Source of the DNA: a virus
Strand: one strand, 5' to 3'
Length of the DNA: 22,973 nucleotides
IMG/VR virus record: IMGVR_UViG_3300043496_000082
Span: 1 to 22,973 of that record
Numbering within the stretch: the stretch's first letter is position 1; the number at the start of each line of letters is the position of its first letter. The position numbers and the translations under genes are program-made. Shown piece after piece: positions 15,889-21,550 of this stretch. The notes below the pieces were generated by a model, which saw nothing but the letters and a program-made list of their open reading frames with translations, was not told where the DNA came from and ran no database searches.

Positions 15889-15935
15889 GCCTCCTAAGCG
15901 GGTTGCCGTGGGTTCAATTCCCACCGGGCGCACCA
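15889..15935 (+). other. attP: attP core: 3' part of a tRNA-Arg(CCU) gene
   Basis: These 47 bases match a tRNA from the last two bases of the 5' anticodon stem to CCA: loop CTCCTAA (15891-15897, anticodon CCT), stem strand GCGGG, variable loop TTGCC, T-arm GTGGG-TTCAATT-CCCAC, acceptor strand CGGGCGC, discriminator A and CCA. The 5' half is missing and no partner for the acceptor strand lies upstream, so this is not a functional tRNA gene. Integrases often use tRNA genes this way: recombination would restore a complete host gene. The integrase gene lies 237 bp to the right. Confidence 0.88.
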
Positions 15936-16040
15936 TCTTTTCCTCAAGGAACTTCCACACTTTCGCTCTTTTCTTCGTGGTCCGATACCACACGGTTACG
16001 CTTTCGGTAATCGTGAAAAACATTCAGTAAAACTCACAAA

Positions 16041-16122
16041 CGGTCACAAGCGGTCATGAAGTGTGCGGCACTGTCGTGCGGCACGGCGGGCGCCCGCCTC
16101 CAGAGGCGGTCAGGGCCGGTCA
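16041..16122 (+). repeat. Two pairs of CGGTCA direct repeats (candidate arm sites)
   Basis: CGGTCA occurs at 16041, 16051, 16107 and 16117. Within each pair the copies are exactly 10 bp apart (one helical turn), the first pair preceded by A/G and the second by G/C. This is the layout of paired integrase arm-type or excisionase sites beside attP. Confidence 0.5.
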
Positions 16123-16166
16123 GACGGTGCCACACGCGGCGAACCGTGTGGCACCGTGCGGCACTG
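16063..16166 (+). repeat. GTGCGGCAC motifs right of attP core
   Basis: GTGCGGCAC, a near-palindrome (GTGC-G-GCAC), occurs at 16063-16071, 16076-16084 and 16156-16164. The first two are 13 bp apart, as are the related repeats left of the core. Confidence 0.5.
16124..16157 (-). terminator. 13 bp perfect stem-loop after the integrase gene
   Basis: ACGGTGCCACACG (16124-16136) and its exact complement CGTGTGGCACCGT (16145-16157) enclose an 8-base loop. It lies 14 bp beyond the integrase stop, where a transcription terminator is expected, but it lacks a T-run. It could instead be a protein-binding site of the attachment complex, since one arm overlaps a GTGCGGCAC motif. Confidence 0.5.
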
Positions 16167-16171
16167 GGGCG

Positions 16172-17329
16172 TTATAGGGTGGGTTTGGCGGCGGCCTGGC
16201 GGTCGCGGGCGCGCTGGGCGGCGATGGCGTCGCGGGCGGCGCGGAGGTGTTCGGGCACGGCGCCCTGGGCATAGCGCAGCGTGGTCCGGCGGTCTTTGTG
16301 GTCGAGCAGGAGGCCGGCGGTTTCGATGCTGGTGGCTTGGGCGGCGGCAAACGCGAAACTGTGCCGGAGATCGTACGGGCGCATCGTTTTGGCGCGCGCC
16401 AGGTCGCCGGCCAACTCGGGGCGGTTTTCTTTCAGGAGCTCGGCGATCGCGGCGTCGCGGGCGGCGGTGAAGGTCCGGTACATCGACGCGCGGGATGGCG
16501 GCGTTTTGGCCTGGGCTTGCCAACAGCCCGCCGCGGCGAACGCTTCGAACGCGGCGATGCCGTCGGCGTCAATGGCTTTGGCTTGGGCCAGGGTGCCGGC
16601 GCCTTTCTGCCGGCCGCCCGGATAGATGACGCGGGCGACGAGATCGACGTCGGATTCTTGCATCCGGCACAGTTGGGCGGGCGTGACGGGGCAATAGGCG
16701 AGGACGCGGAAGCGCGCCTTCGTGCGGGACGGCTGGCCGGCCTGGCCGGTGTCGCGCATGTGCGCCAGGATGCGATCGACAAGGATCGTCGGCTGGTCGC
16801 GGCGCGCGGCGTCGGGTTCGGCGTCGCGTTCCACGTCACGGAAGGGGTTATAGGCGCTCTTGCCGTCCAGTACGGTGTACATATTCGACAGGGCGGTGCG
16901 GTACTTGTTGCGGGTGCTGGCGCTGCCCTTGAGGCCATTCAACAAGCGGCGGAGCTCGCCGGGCTCGAGGCGGGCGCGGCTCTTGTCGCCGATCTGATCG
17001 GTCCACCATTTCAACTGTTGGCGCCGCTCGTCGGCGCGGCGTTTGGTCAACTGCGCGGTTTTCAAATAGAGCTCCACATCCGCGGCGAGCGTGCCGCGTT
17101 TGGCCGGGGCGGTGCGCTGCTCGGCCAGGGCGGCTTTCTCGCGCAAGTACCGCGCCTGCATGTGCGCCAGGTGGTGCTTGTAGTCGGCGGGGCTGGGCTC
17201 GAGCGGAAAGCGGATTTCCGGACTGCTCTGCAAATTCTTGCCGGCGGATCCGATGCGCGCGACGACGGTGTACCCGGTGGCGTCGCGGTAGATCCCTTGA
17301 CTGACGCGGACGCGCTTACTTCGTCCCAT
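16172..17329 (-). CDS. int: Tyrosine recombinase integrase
   Basis: Catalyses integration of the phage circle into the host tRNA-Arg gene and excision. The 385-residue protein starts at ATG 17329 (MGRSKRVRV), overlapping the upstream regulator by 14 bp. Residues 80-165 form a SAM-like core-binding domain; the catalytic domain follows. Visible catalytic residues are the beta-hairpin Lys (QKGAGT, about 242), R322 in RPYDLRHSF, H344 in LLDHKD and nucleophile Y353 in LRYAQ. Box II has Tyr (319) in place of His. The place of the first catalytic Arg (usually G-x-R-x-x-E-L) reads CPVTPAQL (213-220), with no Arg. The attP site just beyond the gene supports an active integrase. Confidence 0.93.
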   Translation of the reverse strand: MGRSKRVRVSQGIYRDATGYTVVARIGSAGKNLQSSPEIRFPLEPSPADYKHHLAHMQARYLREKAALAEQRTAPAKRGTLAADVELYLKTAQLTKRRADERRQQLKWWTDQIGDKSRARLEPGELRRLLNGLKGSASTRNKYRTALSNMYTVLDGKSAYNPFRDVERDAEPDAARRDQPTILVDRILAHMRDTGQAGQPSRTKARFRVLAYCPVTPAQLCRMQESDVDLVARVIYPGGRQKGAGTLAQAKAIDADGIAAFEAFAAAGCWQAQAKTPPSRASMYRTFTAARDAAIAELLKENRPELAGDLARAKTMRPYDLRHSFAFAAAQATSIETAGLLLDHKDRRTTLRYAQGAVPEHLRAARDAIAAQRARDRQAAAKPTL

Positions 17330-17498
17330 GGGTGGCTTTCCTCTCGAGGGCGTCGTTAACGAGGGCGTTGGCAAGCGTGATCTTGATCCACGCCGCGCGG
17401 GCGACGCCGATCCGTGCACTGACGCGGTCAATGTCGGCGAGCAGGGCGGTCGGGAGATCGAGTGTGATCCGGATCGGGCGGTTGGCTGGTGTAGGCAT
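17316..17498 (-). CDS. Ribbon-helix-helix regulator
   Basis: A 60-residue protein with the CopG/Arc pattern: strand PIRITLDLP (8-16), helix TALLADIDRVSARIG (17-31), turn, helix RAAWIKITLANALVNDAL (34-51). It overlaps the integrase start and is probably co-transcribed with it. The ATG has no ribosome site; a TATGAT box lies 6 bases upstream, so the message may begin at the ATG itself. It likely represses or tunes its own promoter and the integrase. Confidence 0.82.
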   Translation of the reverse strand: MPTPANRPIRITLDLPTALLADIDRVSARIGVARAAWIKITLANALVNDALERKATHGTK

Positions 17499-17504
17499 GG
17501 CGGC

Positions 17505-17525
17505 ATCATAGCACAACGCTATGAT
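17505..17525 (-). promoter_or_regulatory. Inverted repeat operator overlapping a -10 box
   Basis: ATCATAGC (17505-17512), spacer ACAAC, GCTATGAT (17518-17525) is a perfect 8 bp inverted repeat in an AT-rich island. Read on the minus strand, 17510-17505 is TATGAT, a near-consensus -10 box placed so that transcription would start at or next to the regulator ATG (17498). No good -35 is seen. A site of this size suits the ribbon-helix-helix dimer or the XRE protein. Confidence 0.55.
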
Positions 17526-17532
17526 GCGCGGC

Positions 17533-17811
17533 TCAGTCGAGGACGGGGATCGGGATCACGACGGCGTCGGGCGTTTTGCCGAGTTCTAAGGGCTCGAGGC
17601 CGGCCAGGGCGTCGGGGGTCGTGTGGAAATAGTCGGCGACGGCGGCCACGGTATGTCGTGACTGCGGGTGGCGCGCGTGCTCGAGCGCTTGGATTGTCAC
17701 GATGGATCGGCCGACGGCATAGGCGAGTTCGGCTTGGGTGATCTGCCGCACCGCGCGGAGCGCGCGCACACTGGCGCCGATCCGGATGCGCTCATTTTCC
17801 GAATAACTCAA
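17533..17811 (-). CDS. XRE-family transcriptional repressor (CI-like)
   Basis: A 92-residue protein with a lambda-repressor-type helix-turn-helix: TQAELAYAVGRSIVTIQALEH (25-45) followed by a third helix and TVAAVADYFHTTPDALAG (54-71), the usual ending of the domain. The C-terminus is a short extension without a peptidase domain. It starts at TTG (17811) with no clear ribosome site. It is transcribed leftward, opposite to the early genes from 17977, the classic position of a lysogeny repressor. Confidence 0.85.
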   Translation of the reverse strand: MSYSENERIRIGASVRALRAVRQITQAELAYAVGRSIVTIQALEHARHPQSRHTVAAVADYFHTTPDALAGLEPLELGKTPDAVVIPIPVLD

Positions 17812-17845
17812 GCATCACAGTATGTCACTAGCGGTCAGAACGTAG

Positions 17846-17861
17846 TCACGCAATGTCGTGA
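17846..17861. promoter_or_regulatory. Candidate repressor operator
   Basis: TCACG (17846-17850), spacer CAATGT, CGTGA (17857-17861) is a 16 bp dyad directly upstream of the -35 box of the rightward promoter. Related GTCAC half-sites occur at 17824-17828 and 17891-17895, on both sides of it. The XRE protein encoded next door is the likely ligand. Confidence 0.45.
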
Positions 17862-17862
17862 T

Positions 17863-17891
17863 TTGACAGTGAAAAAAGTACGGCGTAAAAG
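17863..17891 (+). promoter_or_regulatory. Rightward early promoter
   Basis: A perfect TTGACA (17863-17868), 17 bp spacer and TAAAAG (17886-17891, four of six matches to TATAAT) in an AT-rich divergent intergenic region. It would start transcription near 17898, some 80 bases before the first early gene, and overlaps the operator-like repeats expected for lysogenic control. Confidence 0.6.
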
Positions 17892-17976
17892 TCACACTTC
17901 GTCGGCGACGTTCAGACTTGGTTAAATTCCGGCCATGACTGTCTAAATTGCTCAGTTTCTAGGCGGAGCCTTACTT

Positions 17977-18282
17977 ATGGGCGACTCGGAGCGACTCGAG
18001 GGGATTACACCGCGCGCGGCGAAAGTCGACGAGACCTACCGCGCGGCGCTCGGGCGGGCGCGGGCCGGCGAAATGCTCACAGCGGTTGAGCTCCGCGCCA
18101 TTCTGCGGATCAGTGAATCGACCTTCCGCCGGCATCTCCGCGCCGGCGAGTACGACGCTTTCCGGTGTCACCCGCGGATCGGGCCGGCGCGTTATGCCGG
18201 GCTGAAAGTCGCGCGCTACGTCGACGGCGAGGGCGTGATCGATACCGATCGCGTTTTCGGTCGGCGCAAACGGTTGGCGTAA
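17977..18282 (+). CDS. HTH protein, excisionase or Cro-like
   Basis: A 101-residue basic protein, first gene under the rightward promoter, with a ribosome site AGGCGGAG (17961-17968). Residues 33-66 hold an HTH_17/MerR-like winged helix (MLTAVELRAILRISESTFRRHLRAGEYDAF), a fold shared by excisionases and small phage regulators. The C-terminal part (GLKVARYVDGEGV) would be the wing and recognition end. It is best placed as excisionase (Xis) or as the early antirepressor; the sequence does not decide between them. Confidence 0.7.
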   Translation: MGDSERLEGITPRAAKVDETYRAALGRARAGEMLTAVELRAILRISESTFRRHLRAGEYDAFRCHPRIGPARYAGLKVARYVDGEGVIDTDRVFGRRKRLA

Positions 18283-18294
18283 GCGGGGGCCGTC

Positions 18295-18507
18295 ATGCCT
18301 GACACCCTGCGCCGGTGGGCGCTGTTAGCCGTGGACCGTACCGACGACGGGTACGACCAACTCACGGAATTTCTCCAATTGCCGGGCGGGGTGCTGTTCC
18401 GCGACACGATCACGGCGGCCGACACGGCGCCGGCCGTGGCGCTGACCTATGCGCCGGGGCTGACGCTCGAGGACGCGGCGCCGGGGCCGCGGCTGGCGCG
18501 GACGTAG
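18295..18507 (+). CDS. Hypothetical early protein
   Basis: A 70-residue acidic protein starting at ATG 12 bp after the preceding stop, with a GCGGGGG purine run upstream. It has a helical N-terminus (TLRRWALLAVDRTDDGYDQL) and a beta-like middle (GVLFRDTITAADTAPAVAL). No family recognised. Confidence 0.6.
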   Translation: MPDTLRRWALLAVDRTDDGYDQLTEFLQLPGGVLFRDTITAADTAPAVALTYAPGLTLEDAAPGPRLART

Positions 18508-18511
18508 GCCG

Positions 18512-18799
18512 ATGGACGATCGCGCATCGGTCACGCATTTCGCGCGCGGGCGCTCGCGGCCGGGAGCGCGGTTCGTGCGCGCGGCGTGCGGCTGCTTGTT
18601 TCCTGGCGCCGCCGATTGCGCCGATCCGTCGTGTCCGGTCTGCCGACAAGCGATCGGCGTGGCCGGCCGCCGGCGGATTCCGGCGCCGGTGCCGGTCGGG
18701 CTCGAGCCCGCGTGTCCTGGGTGCCAAGAATCACGATTGATCGAGTGTGATGCCGGCCTGGCGGTCTGTCTGGTCTGTTCGTGGGTGTGGCGGCTGTGA
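18512..18799 (+). CDS. Zinc-ribbon protein with two four-Cys sites
   Basis: A 95-residue protein with ten cysteines. The first cluster is C26, C28, C36, C41, C44 (CGC, ADC, CPVC) and the second C68, C71 (CPGC), C79, C86, C89 (CLVC), each able to bind zinc. It ends in CSWVWRL. Small double zinc ribbons like this are common among phage early proteins and often contact nucleic acid, but no precise role is known. It ends with a TGATG overlap with the next gene. Confidence 0.65.
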   Translation: MDDRASVTHFARGRSRPGARFVRAACGCLFPGAADCADPSCPVCRQAIGVAGRRRIPAPVPVGLEPACPGCQESRLIECDAGLAVCLVCSWVWRL

Positions 18800-19074
18800 T
18801 GGATCATCCAGTGACGAAGACGCCCCTCCCCTCGACCCTCCTAAAGCGCAAGGACACGCCAGAGCACCGCAAGTATTGGGAGTTCGTGGAGCGGACTTCG
18901 CTACAGGTGCGGGCCAATCCTGAATACCACCGTGGGTGCCCATCTGGGGCACGCGGACCCAAACATTGCAACATCGCGGAAGGCCAGTGCGCCGATGTGA
19001 TGGAGACAGCGCGGAAGGAAATGGTTGAACGCTACGGCGAGTCTTGCCGAGTTGAGGTAACACGTTATGTCTGA
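18799..19074 (+). CDS. Hypothetical protein with different codon use
   Basis: A 91-residue protein starting at ATG overlapping the previous stop. It is charged and rich in Lys, Arg and Glu, with three Cys (54, 63, 70) in the pattern C-x8-C-x6-C. Codon choice (AAG, CTC, ACG and less GCG) and the absence of CTCGAG differ from most of the genome and are shared with the following gene. No family recognised. Probably part of a recently acquired pair. Confidence 0.6.
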   Translation: MDHPVTKTPLPSTLLKRKDTPEHRKYWEFVERTSLQVRANPEYHRGCPSGARGPKHCNIAEGQCADVMETARKEMVERYGESCRVEVTRYV

Positions 19075-19516
19075 CCAGCCATCACATCCCTCGACCCTCG
19101 TGGACGCCCTCGAAATGATTGCGAACGGTGGTCCACTCACCGGCCAGCGCGGTGGTCCGATGAAGATGTATCAAGCGCAAGCCGTGGCAAAGGAGGCGCT
19201 GGAGCAGAGCGCGGAGCCGCTGAAGGCGGACCCGTGGGAGAAGGTGAAGCGGCACCTGCACAGCCGCGTTGAGCGTGGTGACGTTTACATAGCTGACGAG
19301 GTAGACGCCGCCCACGCCGCCGACCTCGCCAAGCACGCCGCCGAAGTCGGAGCGGCCTACTGGCGCGGGTTTCAGCAGGCCACCTACAACAAGCCGGGAT
19401 GCCTCACCACGGCTGACGAACTTATCGCGGTAAAGAAGGAGCACGCCGCCGACACGGCCACCATCGCAGACCTGCGGGCGGAGATCGAGGCGATGCGGAA
19501 CGGGAACGCTACATGA
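19067..19516 (+). CDS. Hypothetical protein with C-terminal coiled coil
   Basis: A 149-residue protein overlapping the previous gene by 8 bp. The N-terminal third (STLVDALEMIANGG, then MKMYQAQAVAKEAL) is helical; residues 60-105 are charged; the C-terminal 35 residues (ADTATIADLRAEIEAMR) form a likely coiled coil. Small phage early proteins with such an N-terminus are common but of unknown function. It shares the atypical composition of the preceding gene. Confidence 0.6.
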   Translation: MSDQPSHPSTLVDALEMIANGGPLTGQRGGPMKMYQAQAVAKEALEQSAEPLKADPWEKVKRHLHSRVERGDVYIADEVDAAHAADLAKHAAEVGAAYWRGFQQATYNKPGCLTTADELIAVKKEHAADTATIADLRAEIEAMRNGNAT

Positions 19517-19638
19517 CGACGGCGCGGTATCTGTGGCGCGTGGTGGTGGGATGCTGCAGCGGCGGCTGGCGCCTGGCGCCGGCGACGACGGGCGGCCGGC
19601 TCGAGGCGTTGCGCCGGCTGCTCGAGGGGGCGCGATGA
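19513..19638 (+). CDS. Small hypothetical peptide
   Basis: A 41-residue ORF linked by ATGA overlaps to both the gene before and the gene after. It has a hydrophobic-basic start (RYLWRVVVGCC) and an Arg/Leu-rich helix (LEALRRLLEGA). The double overlap suggests a real translated gene, but no similarity is recognised. It could be a translational coupler for the replication gene. Confidence 0.45.
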   Translation: MTTARYLWRVVVGCCSGGWRLAPATTGGRLEALRRLLEGAR

Positions 19639-20030
19639 CGGCGCCGGCGCGGTCACCGCTGGCGGCGGAGTGGTTTTGGATCGATCGGTGGCGGGGCTCG
19701 ACGGCGTGGTCCCTGCCGATCGACGCGCGCGGGCTGTATCGGGAAATGCTCACGGCGGCCTGGTCGCGTGGCGCGGCGCTGCCGAACGATCACATCCAAA
19801 TACAACGTTTGATTGGCGTGACGCCGGCGGAGTGGCGCCGCGGGTGGCCGGTGATCTGTCAGTACTGGCGCGTGGACGGCGCGCTCTTGGTGAACGACAC
19901 GCAACGCGAAGTGTACGCGGAGGCGATGGCGCGGTTTGAAAAGGCGACGGCGCGCGCGTCAAAGGGCGGCCAGGTGGCGGCGGCGCGGCGTCGGGCGCGC
20001 GGGCCGCGGCTCGAGCTCGCACGGCGATGA
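19635..20030 (+). CDS. DUF1376-type phage replication protein
   Basis: A 131-residue protein of the DUF1376 family, winged-helix proteins linked to phage replication initiation. The family pattern is clear: EWFWIDRWRGSTAWSLPIDARGLYREMLTAAWSRGAALPND (12-52), then RLIGVTPAEWRRGWPVICQYW (58-78), VNDTQREVYAEAM (86-98), and KGGQVAAARRR (110-120). It ends shortly after this core, so the usual long C-terminal segment is missing. It is the only replication candidate in the genome and lies directly before an iteron-like array. Start: ATG after GAGGGGGCGCG. Confidence 0.82.
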   Translation: MTAPARSPLAAEWFWIDRWRGSTAWSLPIDARGLYREMLTAAWSRGAALPNDHIQIQRLIGVTPAEWRRGWPVICQYWRVDGALLVNDTQREVYAEAMARFEKATARASKGGQVAAARRRARGPRLELARR

Positions 20031-20033
20031 GCG

Positions 20034-20115
20034 GCGCTTAGGTAGGTGCTTAAGTGAGTGCTTAAGCACTTTGTTAAGTATGTGCTTTGGTGCGTGCTAG
20101 GGCAGTGCTTGGGCA
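20034..20115 (+). repeat. 12 bp iteron-like repeat array (candidate replication origin)
   Basis: Seven degenerate units with a 12 bp period and consensus near GTGCTTAAG. The GCTTA block recurs at 20036, 20048, 20060, (20072 degenerate), 20084, 20096 and 20107. The third unit sits in a perfect 14 bp palindrome, AGTGCTTAAGCACT (20057-20070). The array is AT-richer than its surroundings and abuts the only replication gene. An origin with iterons is the likely reading; because 12 is a multiple of 3, a decayed coding repeat from the replication gene is an alternative. The rest of the gap to 20188 is AT-rich without other signals. Confidence 0.5.
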
Positions 20116-20188
20116 TATGCGCGAGTAGTGCATCACTTAATCACTACAAGTACAACAAGCTGATCCGATCGTTTCTTCTAAGCCGATC

Positions 20189-20425
20189 ATGGTACTGATT
20201 CCAGCATTTAGAACCTCAGAACGGCCGGAACGGCGCCGATCCGTGGTGCTGGCGATTGCGTCGGCGGTGCTGCGGCGTGATGGTCCGTTTGCGACGGACG
20301 CGGACTATTCCGACGCGGTGAAATGCGAATGTGCGCGGCTCCGGGTGCCGTATGCCGGGCTGACGGTGGCTGATGCCGTGGCGCTCGTGCGTGCGCGCCG
20401 GGCCGGTCAGGGCGGCAATGGGTAA
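20189..20425 (+). CDS. Hypothetical protein next to the repeat array
   Basis: A 78-residue protein. The start ATG (20189) has no ribosome site; an in-frame GTG at 20243 is an alternative. The predicted helical body (VVLAIASAVLRRDGPF and ADYSDAVKCECARLRVP, then TVADAVALVRARR) resembles a small helical domain, possibly DNA-binding. Its C-terminus overlaps the next gene by 8 bp. No family recognised. Confidence 0.55.
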   Translation: MVLIPAFRTSERPERRRSVVLAIASAVLRRDGPFATDADYSDAVKCECARLRVPYAGLTVADAVALVRARRAGQGGNG

Positions 20426-20645
20426 GCGCTATCCGAAGCGGTGGGCGTCGCCAGGCGTGGCGGATCGGGATCTGCGCTGCGCCTATTGCTTGATGGATCT
20501 GGCGCTCGCCGATCGGCCGGTGCAGGCGGTGATCGGCTCGGCGCGGTATTGCTCGCGCGGGTGCGCGACGGCGGCGGACGAGTATCAACTACAGGTCGAC
20601 GCGCGCCGGGCGGCGTTGATGAAACGAGGGCGTGATGTCGTATGA
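20418..20645 (+). CDS. Small zinc-finger protein
   Basis: A 75-residue protein with one zinc-binding pattern: C21-x2-C24 (CAYC) and C45-x3-C49 (CSRGC), in a context (GSARYCSRGCATAADEYQ) like small MYND/HNH-associated fingers. The N-terminus is strongly basic. The start at ATG 20418 overlaps the previous gene. No function known. Confidence 0.6.
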   Translation: MGKRYPKRWASPGVADRDLRCAYCLMDLALADRPVQAVIGSARYCSRGCATAADEYQLQVDARRAALMKRGRDVV

Positions 20646-21339
20646 GTTTGTCGTGTTTCCGGATCCGCTGGAAGCGGTCGTGGTTCTGACGCTCGACGCC
20701 GGCGCGGCGCTCGCCGGCGTCCCGTACGTCGATGCGAATGGCCGACCGGGGCAAGTCTGCACGGTGTACGACGGGGCGCCGAATGGGCACGGCGCTGCGC
20801 TCGAGGTATCGGCGCCGGGCTATGTGCCGCTAAAGCTGCGCGGCGTGCTGTGGCTCAACGACGGCGACAAAAGCGCGCGGCTCCAAGTCGATGATTATGA
20901 CTTGCAAGTACAGGGCTCGACGCCGGGGCCGGACGTGCCGCCGATCAATCCCGATCGGTCGCCGGCGGACATCATTCAAGGCGTGTATGAGTCGACGCGC
21001 GCGGACCTGTCGACGCATGAGGGGTGCGGCAAGTTCACCGAAGATTGCTGTACGGCGCTCCACAACGAGCACAGTAACGCCTGGGGCCACATTGCCAAAG
21101 AGCCCGCGCAAAATCAGTACAACGGCCATGCCGTCGATGCGGTGATGCTGCTCGGCGCGACGCCGGACGATACGGCGCCAGGGATCTACGACATCATCCA
21201 AGATTCCGTGAGCGCGAACGCGACGCCGGCGTTCAACTACAAAGAGGGGCCGAATTACGAGCTCTGGTACTACCCGGCCGCGGTCTATCGGATCGGCGTG
21301 ACGCGCGCGGGGCGGCCGGTGCTGCGCAAGGTGCCATGA
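20635..21339 (+). CDS. Two-domain Cys/His/Asp protein, possible peptidase or lysin
   Basis: A 234-residue protein (GTG at 20632 is an alternative start). Residues 1-92 are beta-rich and resemble a carboxypeptidase-regulatory-like sandwich (VVLTLDAGAALAGVPYVDANGRPG, then LKLRGVLWLNDGD). After a Pro/Asp linker, residues 110-212 hold GCGKFTEDCCTALHNEHSNAWG (130-151) and NGHAVDAVMLL (163-173), a C..H..D order recalling papain-like phage peptidases. I recall the pattern from uncharacterised phage proteins but cannot name a family. It is a candidate for the otherwise missing endolysin or for a virion peptidase; uncertain. Confidence 0.55.
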   Translation: MSYEFVVFPDPLEAVVVLTLDAGAALAGVPYVDANGRPGQVCTVYDGAPNGHGAALEVSAPGYVPLKLRGVLWLNDGDKSARLQVDDYDLQVQGSTPGPDVPPINPDRSPADIIQGVYESTRADLSTHEGCGKFTEDCCTALHNEHSNAWGHIAKEPAQNQYNGHAVDAVMLLGATPDDTAPGIYDIIQDSVSANATPAFNYKEGPNYELWYYPAAVYRIGVTRAGRPVLRKVP

Positions 21340-21548
21340 TGCGGCGGCCGGCGCTCCATGCCGTGACGTTCGTTGATGCGGCGCTGAATTGCATTATTCG
21401 ACTCGAGCGCGAGGGCGACGAGCTCGCGCAACTGTTGGCGGCGGCCGATCGGCTGGCGGCGGATCTACCGGATCCGGCGTGGCAGATCTGGCGGCTCGAG
21501 CTCGCCGCGGTGCGCGGGCGCCAGGCGGAAAGCTCGGATCGGTGGTAA
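21336..21548 (+). CDS. Hypothetical small helical protein
   Basis: A 70-residue protein starting at ATG overlapping the previous stop (ATGA). It is mostly helical and acidic (VDAALNCIIRLEREGDELAQ, then AADRLAADLPDPAWQIWRLEL). No family recognised; possibly a regulator or anti-host protein by its location. Confidence 0.55.
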   Translation: MMRRPALHAVTFVDAALNCIIRLEREGDELAQLLAAADRLAADLPDPAWQIWRLELAAVRGRQAESSDRW

Positions 21549-21550
21549 GG

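Larger units (their letters stand above)
15816..16171. other. Non-coding attachment region between late genes and integrase
   Basis: A 356 bp stretch with no credible ORF. It is less GC-rich in the middle than the rest of the genome and holds, in order: two 12 bp direct repeats, the 47 bp tRNA-derived core, two pairs of CGGTCA motifs, three more GCGGCAC motifs, a 14 bp palindrome (16085-16098) and a 13 bp stem-loop. It is the phage attP region plus the end of the integrase transcript. Confidence 0.75.

Noticed and set aside
15850-15935. A complete phage-encoded tRNA gene
   Set aside because: Only the 3' part from the anticodon stem onward fits; the upstream sequence has no strand pairing with the acceptor arm and no D-arm.
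15819-16166. CRISPR-like array
   Set aside because: Repeats are 6-12 bp with 1-70 bp gaps and no regular spacers; they fit protein binding sites near attP.
16247-17359. A 370-codon plus-strand frame across the integrase gene
   Set aside because: The integrase on the minus strand has its catalytic residues and the right context; the plus frame is a low-complexity shadow.
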